From an uncultured Pseudomonadota bacterium (GTDB lineage: Bacteria > Pseudomonadota > Alphaproteobacteria > RF32 > CAG-239): a DNA stretch of 9,444 bases. The notes beneath the pieces are model-generated. The model was not told the origin of the DNA. It saw nothing but the letters and a program-made list of their open reading frames with translations, and made no database searches. A program made the position numbers and the translations under genes. Positions 1-6,053 of this stretch are shown one piece after another; the first letter of the stretch is position 1; each line of letters opens with the position of its first letter. Location: the NCBI GenBank assembly GCA_949295395.1, contig CASFLB010000043.1, forward strand, positions 1 through 9,444, written 5' to 3'.

Positions 1-325
1 GAGAGTGTTTGAATACCGGCATATTTTGTTCTGCCCAATAAGAAAAATGTCCAAGCCATAAATCTTCATTTGCTAAGGCCATAAGTTCAAAGACTTTGCT
101 ACGGTCTTCTATCTCGGTTTTGATGTTCATTAGGCAGGATAAATGCAAGCAGCGCATGTTCTCTTCCCAATTAAAGAATAAAAGCATGTTGTTCCATTTG
201 CCTTCGATTTCGACAACGACTTCGTTGCCAGAGCGACGTTCAAATTCATAGCTTTTATCACTAAAAATTCCTTCAATCAGGTCTATCGGATTGTATTTTA
301 AGGCATAATTCTTTGCCAAGTTCAC
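1..325 (-). CDS. YbjN-family protein, partial (3' end beyond the left edge)
   Basis: The reverse strand reads open from a GTG at 325 to the window edge, giving about 108 residues without a stop. The start of the protein reads VNLAKNYALKYNPIDLIEGI; later come FERRSGNEVVVEIEGKW, a conserved LHLSC segment and NEDLWLGHFSYWAEQNMPVF. This matches the alphaproteobacterial YbjN family (PF10722, a fold related to type III secretion chaperones), whose members typically carry NP-hydrophobic-DLVE, VEVEGRW, ALHFSC and NERLWLGHFDLW segments. The molecular role of these proteins is poorly defined. In many alphaproteobacteria the gene precedes proC, which cannot be checked here. The GTG start has a GGAG Shine-Dalgarno about 7 bases upstream (near 333-336). 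An in-frame ATG at 406 would add 27 residues but lacks a well-placed ribosome site. Family assignment is fairly sure; function is not. Confidence 0.75.
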   Translation of the reverse strand, partial: MNLAKNYALKYNPIDLIEGIFSDKSYEFERRSGNEVVVEIEGKWNNMLLFFNWEENMRCLHLSCLMNIKTEIEDRSKVFELMALANEDLWLGHFSYWAEQNMPVFKHS

Positions 326-439
326 GGTGCTTCTCCAGATTATAAAAATGACTACGGACGCGATAAATCTAGATTGCCTTAGCGAGTCGTTTAATACAAT
401 ATTCATTGCAAAGTTTTCCACTCCGTGGAGTCAAAAAGT

Positions 440-454
440 TGTGGATTATTTTTT
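440..454. repeat. Direct repeat copy 1, DnaA-box-like TGTGGATTA followed by a T tract
   Basis: TGTGGATTATTTTTT occurs here and again, identical and in the same orientation, at 511-525, 71 bases further on. The reverse complement of its first nine bases, TAATCCACA, differs at one position from the strong DnaA box TTATCCACA. Whether DnaA binds is untested. Confidence 0.6.
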
Positions 455-510
455 TTGTTATCTTATTTCAATGAGTTAAGAAATGAGTCTTTCATCTCCT
501 TCTTATTAGG

Positions 511-525
511 TGTGGATTATTTTTT
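511..525. repeat. Direct repeat copy 2, DnaA-box-like TGTGGATTA followed by a T tract
   Basis: Second copy of the 15-bp repeat at 440-454, in the same orientation. A weaker relative, TGTTGATTA, follows at 552-560. The second copy ends five bases before the CtrA-type box at 530-544. Confidence 0.6.
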
Positions 526-529
526 CTTA

Positions 530-544
530 TTAAGATAATGTTAA
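530..544. promoter_or_regulatory. CtrA-type box TTAA-N7-TTAA
   Basis: The sequence TTAAGATAATGTTAA matches the full CtrA consensus TTAA-N7-TTAA known from Caulobacter and other alphaproteobacteria. It ends 38 bases before the lgt ATG. In Caulobacter such boxes either activate cell-cycle promoters or block initiation in oriC. Because the surrounding DNA is very AT-rich, a chance match is quite possible. Confidence 0.35.
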
Positions 545-582
545 ACAAATTTGTTGATTACGATTTGTGAGGATTGTGGTTC

Positions 583-1377
583 ATGGGTTTGACTTATCCT
601 GAAATTTCGCCGATTATGATGCATATCGGCCCGCTTGCCATTCGCTGGTATTCAATGGCGTATCTTTTCGGTATTATCTTTGGCTGGTTGCTCATTAAAC
701 ATTGGGTTAAAATATATAAAATTAACCTTTCATCCGCTCAGTTAGAAGATTTGATTTTTTATTTGACGCTCGGTATTATTCTCGGCGGTCGTCTTGGTTA
801 TGTTTTGTTTTATGGTGAAAAAGTTTTTCAGGATAATTGGCTCGAAGTTTTTGCAATTTGGAAAGGCGGAATGTCGTTTCATGGCGGGGCTCTCGGTGTG
901 ATTGCCGCTATGGCTTTGTTTGCAAAAAAATATCGTTTTCCGTTTTTGCAATTGGCTGATTTAGTTGTTTTGGTTGCTCCTATTGGCCTGTTCTTGGGAC
1001 GAATTGCTAATTTTGTTAATGATGAGCTTTGGGGACGCGTTACCGATGTGCCGTGGGCGGTACGTTTTCCGTCCGGTGGGTTTCTGCCTCGGCATCCTTC
1101 ACAGCTTTATGAGGCCTTTTTTGAAGGTTTTTGCTTGTTTGTTATTCTTAATCTGCTTTGGCGTAAAGAAAGCATCCGTCAGCATTGCGGTACTGTTTCG
1201 TCGTTGTTTGTTATTCTTTATGGCGTGTTTCGAATCTTAATGGAGCAATTTCGTGAACCAGATGCTCATATGGGCTATTTCTTCGGAAACTTTACGATGG
1301 GGCAGCTTTTGTCGGTGCCACTTATTTTGCTTGGGTGTGCTGTTTTGCTTTGGGTTTGGAAACCGCGCCGCGCTTAG
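583..1377 (+). CDS. lgt: Prolipoprotein diacylglyceryl transferase
   Basis: Lgt transfers the diacylglyceryl group of phosphatidylglycerol to the lipobox cysteine of prolipoproteins, the first step of lipoprotein maturation in the inner membrane. The 264-residue product has the family's hydrophobic multi-span profile and conserved motifs in order: GGRLGYVLFYG at 68-78; GGMSFHGG at 95-102, whose H100 matches E. coli His103; GRIANFVNDELWG at 139-151, whose R140 matches the essential Arg143; PRHPSQLYE at 169-177; and QFREPD at 222-227, whose R224 matches Arg239. The ATG at 583 was chosen because GAGGA at 569-573 sits nine bases upstream; a TTG at 574 directly abuts that site and cannot use it. 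The stop overlaps that of the convergent GGDEF-like gene, with no terminator between them. Identification is secure. Confidence 0.97.
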   Translation: MGLTYPEISPIMMHIGPLAIRWYSMAYLFGIIFGWLLIKHWVKIYKINLSSAQLEDLIFYLTLGIILGGRLGYVLFYGEKVFQDNWLEVFAIWKGGMSFHGGALGVIAAMALFAKKYRFPFLQLADLVVLVAPIGLFLGRIANFVNDELWGRVTDVPWAVRFPSGGFLPRHPSQLYEAFFEGFCLFVILNLLWRKESIRQHCGTVSSLFVILYGVFRILMEQFREPDAHMGYFFGNFTMGQLLSVPLILLGCAVLLWVWKPRRA

Positions 1378-2534
1378 ACCTTGGTGGTGATGTTTTGGGC
1401 AAAGCGATAGCTCTTTTGCAATGATTTGTCGGCTCTGAGCAAAACTTCAATCGCGTTGGCGTCGCTTCTTTTCTTTTCGGATACCGCTCCTGAAACGGTT
1501 AGTTTGAGAGGTTTGTTCATGCCTCTCATGTTGAATGATGCGGCCGCAATTGATCTTCTTATCTTTTCAAGCCTTTCAAAGGCTTCGTTTTTGTCTTCTC
1601 CTCGGAAGATTAAGACAAATTCGTCGGGTTCGTAACGATAAATTTGCGCTTCGGTTTCTATCTCATTGATTTGGCGGCTTATCATTTTGACAATGGCTCT
1701 TATTCCGAATCTTTTGAAAACCTTTTTTAGGCGGTCATAATCATCAATTAATATTATGCCAAGGCTATATTTTAAGGGAAAGGATTTGGCATGATGCATA
1801 AATGATTTGCGGCTGGCCAGGCCGGTTTCCGGATCGTGAAAGGTGGTGTAATATATGTGTTCTCCTAATGAAAGTCCTAAAATTAGGGTGCCAGAACAGA
1901 AAAATATAATTTGTCCGCTGGCGCTTGTGCTGTATGCAAAACCAAGTCCATAGCTGAAAATGGAAAAAAATAGTCCCGTGTCGAGGATTTCTCCGCTGGC
2001 TGAACAGCTGATAAAAAGGGCTAATAAACCTATTCCATATAGCCAAATATGTGTTTTATTTAATCCTTCTCCTGCGGAATTCAGGCTTAGGCCATGACGG
2101 CTCAAATGTTCAAGCAGGCTGAACTCCATCAGAACGAGAAGCAGAATATAAACATTGCGACTTTTTATTAATTTTTTTTCAGGCAAAAAGTAAAAAACTA
2201 TGAAATTTAATGGTGCAAGAAGGCTTAAGTTTTGATAAGCGGCCGTTGTTGGAAAGGCTAAACCATAGGTTTGTTTTAGGCCATTGATTATGACGTAACT
2301 CAAAAGACAAAACAATAAAATAAAGGCCGGTTTGCTGCGGTTAAACCATAGGAGCGTGATGAAAATCAGGCCGCTGATGATGTAAAAAAAGCTGTTCAGC
2401 GTTACGAGTGTTTCTTCTGAAAAAGGTTCTCCGGCATAAAAACTCAAGATGCCTATGGCAAATATTATCGCCGGCAATGTTGTGTTTTTGAGAAGCGGAA
2501 AAAATTCTTCCAACAATTTTATAATCTTGCGCAA
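1374..2534 (-). CDS. Membrane GGDEF-like protein with degenerate catalytic motif
   Basis: A 386-residue protein. Residues about 18-225 hold seven or eight hydrophobic segments, and a C-terminal GGDEF-like domain spans about 230-380. The domain keeps the entry motif HDPETGLASR (233-242, usually DxLTGLxNR), a metal-ligand region LIDDYDRLK (262-270, with D265 as likely ligand) and RADKSL near the end. The signature itself reads YEPDEF (301-306): the two glycines that accommodate GTP are Glu-Pro. No RxxD inhibitory site precedes it. It is therefore probably not an active diguanylate cyclase, though it may bind nucleotide or a partner; this is inference. The N-terminal sensor is not one I can name. 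The start is TTG, supported by AAGGA about seven bases upstream; no ATG lies nearby. It follows queA by 54 bases on the same strand and probably shares its transcript. Confidence 0.8.
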   Translation of the reverse strand: MRKIIKLLEEFFPLLKNTTLPAIIFAIGILSFYAGEPFSEETLVTLNSFFYIISGLIFITLLWFNRSKPAFILLFCLLSYVIINGLKQTYGLAFPTTAAYQNLSLLAPLNFIVFYFLPEKKLIKSRNVYILLLVLMEFSLLEHLSRHGLSLNSAGEGLNKTHIWLYGIGLLALFISCSASGEILDTGLFFSIFSYGLGFAYSTSASGQIIFFCSGTLILGLSLGEHIYYTTFHDPETGLASRKSFMHHAKSFPLKYSLGIILIDDYDRLKKVFKRFGIRAIVKMISRQINEIETEAQIYRYEPDEFVLIFRGEDKNEAFERLEKIRRSIAAASFNMRGMNKPLKLTVSGAVSEKKRSDANAIEVLLRADKSLQKSYRFAQNITTKV

Positions 2535-2570
2535 ATTTCTTTCCTTATTATACCTTTTTTATTTGCGCCG

Positions 2571-2576
2571 ATTATA
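2571..2576 (-). promoter_or_regulatory. Possible -10 element for the GGDEF-like gene
   Basis: On the minus strand TATAAT is read here, 36 bases upstream of the TTG start, and again at 2547-2552, which is too close to the start for a normal leader. No convincing -35 precedes either copy, so the GGDEF-like gene may simply be transcribed from the queA promoter. Confidence 0.2.
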
Positions 2577-2588
2577 GCGAAATTTGGT

Positions 2589-3671
2589 TTAAATTTTATT
2601 TACGCATTTTAAAATTGAGCTGTCTCCGTAGGAATAAAAGCGATATCTTTCTTCCATGGCGTGCTTATATGCCGCTTTCATTCTCTCGGTTCCGGCAACA
2701 GCGCAAATTAACATAAACAATGTCGATTTTGGCAAGTGGAAGTTGGTTATCATCATGTCTATGGTTTTAAACTTATAGCCAGGGGTGATGAAGATATCCG
2801 TCTCTCCGATGAACGGATGAAGTATACCCTTATCATCGGCGGCTGATTCAAGCAAGCGTAATGATGTTGTTCCAACGGCAATAATGCGGCGCCCTTCTTT
2901 TTTGGCTTTATTAATTTTTTCGCAGGCTTCTTCGGTGATGATGCCATATTCGGCGTGCATTTTATGGTCTTTGGTATCAGCAACTTTTACCGGCAGAAAT
3001 GTTCCGGCTCCAACATGGAGGGTTAAAAAGACTTTTTCAACGCCTTTTTCTTCCAGAGCTTTGAACACGCGGTCTGTAAAGTGCAGGCCGGCGGTCGGAG
3101 CGGCAACGGCACCTTCATGCTTGGCGTAAACGGTTTGGTAGTCTTCTTTATCATTATACTTGTTCCAGAGGCCGTTTCCGGGTTTTTCTCGCTTTATGTA
3201 AGGTGGCAAGGGCATAGAGCCATATTTTTCAAGTAGGTGGCCTAAGTCTTTGGCATCACATTCAAAGCGGAGCTCGACGCCTTCTTCCCCTTGTTTGTTT
3301 ATGACTTTGGCTTTGAAGTCTGAGCTTTCTGCCGTGATTTCATCGGTGTAAAAGCTGATTTCATCTCCGACGTGCAGGCGTTTTGCATTTTTTACAAAAG
3401 ACATCCAACTTAAGCCATCTATTGGGTGATACAAGGTTACTTCAACCAAAGCTTCTCCTCGTTGTCCGTAAAGTCTGGCCGGTATGACTTTTGTGTCGTT
3501 GAACACTAAGACGTCGCCTTTTTTTAATAAATCAGGCAAGTCATAAAAATGGCGGTCGTGAATCTCGCCTTCTTCCGATAAATCCAGTAAGCGAGAGCTG
3601 TCGCGCGGTGAGGCCGGTTTGTCGGCAATCAAACTGCGGTCAAAGTCAAAATCAAAAATATCTACCTGCAT
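2589..3671 (-). CDS. queA: S-adenosylmethionine:tRNA ribosyltransferase-isomerase
   Basis: QueA uses the ribosyl part of S-adenosylmethionine to convert preQ1 at tRNA position 34 into epoxyqueuosine, the penultimate step of queuosine synthesis in the cytoplasm. The 360-residue length is normal (E. coli 356). Family motifs run in order: FNDTKVIPARL (57-67), YQTVYA (178-183), GAVAAPTAGLHFT (187-199), VGAGTFLPV (220-228), HKMHAE (236-241), VGTTSLR (266-272), TDIFITPGY (291-299), NFHLPKSTL (310-318) and RFYSYGD (344-350). The ATG at 3671 has AAGGA about ten bases upstream. Neighbouring queuosine genes such as tgt are not in the window. A promoter lies just upstream, and the GGDEF-like gene follows on the same strand. 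Confidence 0.97.
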   Translation of the reverse strand: MQVDIFDFDFDRSLIADKPASPRDSSRLLDLSEEGEIHDRHFYDLPDLLKKGDVLVFNDTKVIPARLYGQRGEALVEVTLYHPIDGLSWMSFVKNAKRLHVGDEISFYTDEITAESSDFKAKVINKQGEEGVELRFECDAKDLGHLLEKYGSMPLPPYIKREKPGNGLWNKYNDKEDYQTVYAKHEGAVAAPTAGLHFTDRVFKALEEKGVEKVFLTLHVGAGTFLPVKVADTKDHKMHAEYGIITEEACEKINKAKKEGRRIIAVGTTSLRLLESAADDKGILHPFIGETDIFITPGYKFKTIDMMITNFHLPKSTLFMLICAVAGTERMKAAYKHAMEERYRFYSYGDSSILKCVNKI

Positions 3672-3683
3672 TGTTTTTTGTCC

Positions 3684-3711
3684 TTGTTTTTTTTAGTCGT
3701 TATAGTATATA
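3684..3711 (+). promoter_or_regulatory. Putative pheA promoter (TTGTTT-N16-TATATA)
   Basis: On the plus strand TTGTTT (3684-3689) and TATATA (3706-3711) are 16 bases apart, giving a leader of about 33 bases before the prephenate dehydratase ATG. It overlaps the opposing queA promoter within an 80-bp divergent spacer. The region is AT-rich, so the match is weak evidence. Confidence 0.3.
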
Positions 3712-3727
3712 CACTTTCCAGACGCAA
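3699..3727 (-). promoter_or_regulatory. Putative queA promoter (TTGCGT-N17-TATAAC)
   Basis: Read on the minus strand, a -35-like TTGCGT (3722-3727) and a -10-like TATAAC (3699-3704) are separated by exactly 17 bases. This puts transcription start near 3692, about 20 bases before the queA ATG. Each hexamer is four or five of six to the sigma-70 consensus. Confidence 0.45.
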
Positions 3728-3751
3728 GTGTTTTTTATTAGGTGAGGTTTT

Positions 3752-4576
3752 ATGAGGCTTAAGATTGCATATCAAGGTGTGGCCGGTGCTTATTCAAATA
3801 TTGCCGCCCAAAATGTTTATCCTGACAGTGATTATATTCCGTGTAATACGTTTGAAGATGCCATGGATATGGTTCAACGCGGTGACGTTGATTTTGCAAT
3901 GATTCCGGTTGAAAATTCGACGGCCGGACGTGTGTCTGATGTGCATTTTCTTTTGCCAAAAACGAATCTGTTTATTGTGGGGGAATATCTTCTTCCCATT
4001 CATCATCAACTTTTGGGACTCAAGGGGGCAAAGCTTGAGGATATTCGGGTGGCGATGTCACATCCGCAGGCTTTGGCTCAAAGTGCTGAGTTTTTGAAAA
4101 AACACCATATTTATCCCGAACAACGAATCGATACAGCTAAGTCTTGTGAGTTTGTGCTTGAATATGGTGATAAATCTCGTGCGGCGGTTGCGTCTTCTTT
4201 GGCGGCGGATATTTATGGACTTGAGGTTATTGCCTCAAATATTGAAACCATGGATAATAATACCACACGCTTTTTAATCATGTCTAAAAATCAGATGCTT
4301 CCCGAAGATGATGGTTCTGATTTTGTGACTTCTTTTATCTTTAAGGCGCGCAATATTCCGGCGGCGTTGTATAAGGCTCTTGGAGGGTTTGCAACCAACG
4401 GAATTAATATGATTAAAATCGAGAGTTATCTCGAATCGGGAACCTTTGTTTCAGCGCAATTCTATGTGGAAGTGGAATCTCATCCGGCACGAGAAGCGTT
4501 TAAAAATGCTCTTGAAGAGCTTAAGTTTTTTTCTGAAAGTGTGCATATTCTCGGCACATATTGTCGTTGTGCTTAA
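3752..4576 (+). CDS. pheA: Prephenate dehydratase (monofunctional, with ACT domain)
   Basis: The enzyme decarboxylates and dehydrates prephenate to phenylpyruvate in phenylalanine synthesis. At 274 residues it is the monofunctional form; there is no chorismate mutase domain. The catalytic domain spans about 4-180, with the motifs IPVENSTAGRV (51-61) and NNTTRF (169-174), whose Thr-Arg-Phe is the conserved active-site triplet. An ACT regulatory domain follows at about 191-270, with GINMIKIESY at 217-226, the likely phenylalanine-binding stretch. ESYL stands where enterobacterial enzymes have ESRP, which I believe is common in alphaproteobacterial homologues. The ATG follows an AGGTGAGG ribosome site. 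The gene is monocistronic: divergent from queA and closed by the terminator at 4578-4611. Confidence 0.95.
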   Translation: MRLKIAYQGVAGAYSNIAAQNVYPDSDYIPCNTFEDAMDMVQRGDVDFAMIPVENSTAGRVSDVHFLLPKTNLFIVGEYLLPIHHQLLGLKGAKLEDIRVAMSHPQALAQSAEFLKKHHIYPEQRIDTAKSCEFVLEYGDKSRAAVASSLAADIYGLEVIASNIETMDNNTTRFLIMSKNQMLPEDDGSDFVTSFIFKARNIPAALYKALGGFATNGINMIKIESYLESGTFVSAQFYVEVESHPAREAFKNALEELKFFSESVHILGTYCRCA

Positions 4577-4577
4577 T

Positions 4578-4611
4578 AAAAAAAAGGCGTTTTTTGAAAC
4601 GCCTTTTTTTT
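4578..4611. terminator. Bidirectional Rho-independent terminator between pheA and atpF
   Basis: A GGCGTTT (4586-4592) / AAACGCC (4597-4603) stem with a four-base TTTG loop is flanked by eight A's on the left and eight T's on the right, which extend the helix to 15 bp. The T run serves pheA on the plus strand; the A run supplies the U tract for the ATP synthase operon on the minus strand. It sits between the two convergent stop codons. Confidence 0.92.
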
Positions 4612-4612
4612 A

Positions 4613-5215
4613 TTATTTGCTCAAACGTCCGATGTTTTTGATTGAGTCCTCTATCATTTTATTTTGAACATTTGGCGTTAGATTATCATTGACCGCTTGT
4701 TTTACCAGTTTGATGGTTAATTCCGATGTCAAGGCGGTCAGTTCCTTGTCGGCGTCTTCTCGCGATGAGCGAATTCGGTCGGCCGCATCTTTTTCCTTGG
4801 CTTTGATTTCTTGTTCAAGTTGGCTTAATTTTTCGGTCTTGATATAATTAATTTGTTTTTGAGATTTTTCTAATATCGCCTGAGCCTCTTTTTTGGCGTT
4901 GCGGTATTTTCTTTCATAATCTTTAAGTAGTTTTTGAGCATCTTCCAGTAACTGCTCGGAATCACTTATTCTTTCCTTTATGCCTTCAATGCGTTTGTGA
5001 ATCATGGCGCTGGCGACTTTGCAAATTGGTTTAGCCAGGGCTATTATAACAAACACAAAGGCCATGCCGACCCAAAATTCGCCTTCAAGATAGAAGGGAA
5101 GACTATGATGGGCATCTTGAGCCGTTTCGGCGATTTGTTGAACATTAGGGGCGTTGTTTTGGGCTAATTTTATTAGCTCTTTTCCGCTGACAATTGACAG
5201 GTTTGATATGCTCAT
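4613..5215 (-). CDS. atpF: ATP synthase Fo subunit b
   Basis: Subunit b forms, with b', the peripheral stalk that holds F1 against the rotating c-ring. The 200-residue product has a polar N-terminal extension of about 45 residues, one membrane segment at about 46-66 (FWVGMAFVFVIIALAKP), and then a long charged coiled coil rich in Lys, Glu, Gln and Ala (about 70-175). The N-terminal extension is longer than in E. coli b (156 residues in all), though alphaproteobacterial b subunits often carry one. The start codon overlaps the atpF' stop as TAATG, with GAGGG upstream inside atpF', so the two are translationally coupled and should be made in equal amounts. It is the last gene of the operon, directly before the shared terminator. 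Confidence 0.93.
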   Translation of the reverse strand: MSISNLSIVSGKELIKLAQNNAPNVQQIAETAQDAHHSLPFYLEGEFWVGMAFVFVIIALAKPICKVASAMIHKRIEGIKERISDSEQLLEDAQKLLKDYERKYRNAKKEAQAILEKSQKQINYIKTEKLSQLEQEIKAKEKDAADRIRSSREDADKELTALTSELTIKLVKQAVNDNLTPNVQNKMIEDSIKNIGRLSK

Positions 5216-5700
5216 TACTGTCCCTCTACTTTCTTGAGAGCCGCTTTGATGTTGGCGGCATTTATTTCTTTTATTCCGAGTTTTTGAGTGACCTCAAGCG
5301 CTAATTTTTCCGAAGTGGTTTTGACTTCTTTTAAGGCGGCTTCTTTGCTTTGACGAATTTGCTCTTCACCGGCTTCAATCTTTGCTTTTAGTTCTTTTTC
5401 GAGTTCAGCCTGTTTTTCGGCAACCATGCGGTTGAGTTCATCTTGGGTTTTGTTTAAGGATTTTTCGGCATCGGCTGTGGCTTTGGCTAAAGCATCTTCG
5501 TATTTTTGAAGAGATTTTTCGGCTTGTTGCTTTATGGTCATGGCTTTTTCAAGCGCGCTGTCTATTTTTTGGCGGCGCTGCTCCATAATGTCTGCAATCT
5601 TGGGTATGATTATTTGTGCCATGATGAAGTACATGCTGAAAAAACAGACTATCAGCCAAAATATTTGGGATGGATAGCTTTGAATTTCTAATTGAGGCAT
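5215..5700 (-). CDS. atpF': ATP synthase Fo subunit b'
   Basis: This is the second stalk subunit, found in alphaproteobacteria, cyanobacteria and chloroplasts, which heterodimerises with b. The 161-residue protein starts MPQLEIQSYPSQIFWLIVCF, very like alphaproteobacterial b' proteins (MPQLxxxxxPSQIFWL). A single membrane segment covers about 11-32, followed by an uninterrupted charged coiled coil to about 145. The ATG at 5700 has AAGGA close upstream. The 83-bp gap from atpE contains a strong hairpin. Distinguishing b' from b rests on the N-terminal motif, the short N terminus and the position before b. Confidence 0.93.
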   Translation of the reverse strand: MPQLEIQSYPSQIFWLIVCFFSMYFIMAQIIIPKIADIMEQRRQKIDSALEKAMTIKQQAEKSLQKYEDALAKATADAEKSLNKTQDELNRMVAEKQAELEKELKAKIEAGEEQIRQSKEAALKEVKTTSEKLALEVTQKLGIKEINAANIKAALKKVEGQ

Positions 5701-5734
5701 TCTTCTTTCCTTAAACGAGAATCTTGCAAAGAAA

Positions 5735-5767
5735 GGGCAAGCTTTTGTTTTGTTTCAAAACTTGCCC
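5735..5767 (-). terminator. Stem-loop after atpE, possible attenuator or mRNA stabiliser
   Basis: GGGCAAG-C-TTTTG (5735-5747) pairs with CAAAACTTGCCC (5756-5767) around an 8-base loop: 12 base pairs with one bulge. In the minus-strand transcript it begins 16 bases after the atpE stop and is followed by UUUCUUUG, a weak U tract. It could partially terminate transcription, or block 3' exonucleases and so protect atpE mRNA. Confidence 0.65.
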
Positions 5768-5783
5768 CGCTGTCTTTGTGGGT

Positions 5784-6005
5784 TTATTTTCCGGTAAGCA
5801 TTACCAGTGCGATAACCAACGCATAAAGCGCAATCGCTTCAACAGCCGCGAAACCTGCCCAAGCATAGATATCTACATCTTTTTTGACTTGCGGGTTGCG
5901 ACCGACGGTTGAAATAATTGTTGTCCATACCTGAGTAACACCCCAAGCTGCGACAGTCATTGACAGAGCGCACATACCGGCTCCGATAAAAGCCATAGAA
6001 TCCAT
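5784..6005 (-). CDS. atpE: ATP synthase Fo subunit c, with divergent glycine motif
   Basis: Subunit c builds the proton-driven rotor ring. The 73-residue hairpin has helix 1 at about 5-34, the polar loop GRNPQ (35-39) that contacts gamma/epsilon, and helix 2 at about 47-71 with the ion-carrying Glu56 in FAAVEAIALYALVIAL. Loop and helix 2 resemble Rhodospirillales c subunits. Helix 1 is odd: against the usual GxGxGxG repeat, the aligned positions are V18, A20, G22 and T24, within SMTVAAWGVTQVW. Ala follows Glu56, and no Gln occupies the Na+-ligand position, so proton use is likely. The ATG at 6005 has AAAGGA seven bases upstream. It is separated from atpB by 78 bp with a GC-rich hairpin and followed by another hairpin. 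Identity is secure. Confidence 0.94.
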   Translation of the reverse strand: MDSMAFIGAGMCALSMTVAAWGVTQVWTTIISTVGRNPQVKKDVDIYAWAGFAAVEAIALYALVIALVMLTGK

Positions 6006-6053
6006 AGTTTGTTTCCTTTGTTTGAGTTAAAACACAATTTATAATAATTTGTT

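Larger units (their letters stand above)
326..582. other. AT-rich intergenic region with DnaA-, CtrA- and CcrM-like sites
   Basis: This spacer separates the divergent ybjN-like gene and lgt. Bases 441-560 are about 23% GC by hand count. It holds three GAGTC (GANTC) sites at 384-388, 428-432 and 485-489, a 12-bp inverted repeat ACTCC-GT-GGAGT at 420-431, a 15-bp direct repeat (440-454 and 511-525) whose first nine bases are one mismatch from a DnaA box, and a TTAA-N7-TTAA CtrA-type box at 530-544. It must carry promoters for at least one of the flanking genes. The combination resembles Caulobacter-type origins or cell-cycle promoters, but the usual origin neighbours such as hemE are not visible. 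Role is inference. Confidence 0.5.

Noticed and set aside
326..406. ATG at 406 as the start of the ybjN-like gene
   Set aside because: It is in frame but lacks a well-placed ribosome site, adds 27 residues unlike the family, and the GTG at 325 has a good GGAG.
574..582. Upstream TTG start for lgt adding three residues
   Set aside because: The TTG directly abuts GAGGA, leaving no spacing for ribosome binding; the ATG at 583 has nine bases.
965..1240. Long open frame inside lgt in another reading frame
   Set aside because: No family similarity, and lgt motifs are continuous across it; the same applies to open frames opposite queA, the GGDEF-like gene, atpB and fliP.
4418..4445. PheA regulatory ESRP motif reading ESYL as a sign of lost feedback control
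   Set aside because: As far as I recall, alphaproteobacterial prephenate dehydratases commonly have ESY here, so it looks lineage-normal rather than a defect.
4613..5700. Duplicate b genes as a recent duplication
   Set aside because: b and b' are distinct ancient paralogues found together in alphaproteobacteria; their N termini differ clearly.
5784..6005. Na+-coupled c subunit because of Gln25
   Set aside because: Counting from the loop arginine, the Na+-ligand Gln of Ilyobacter aligns with V23, not Gln25, and Glu56 is followed by Ala rather than Ser or Thr.
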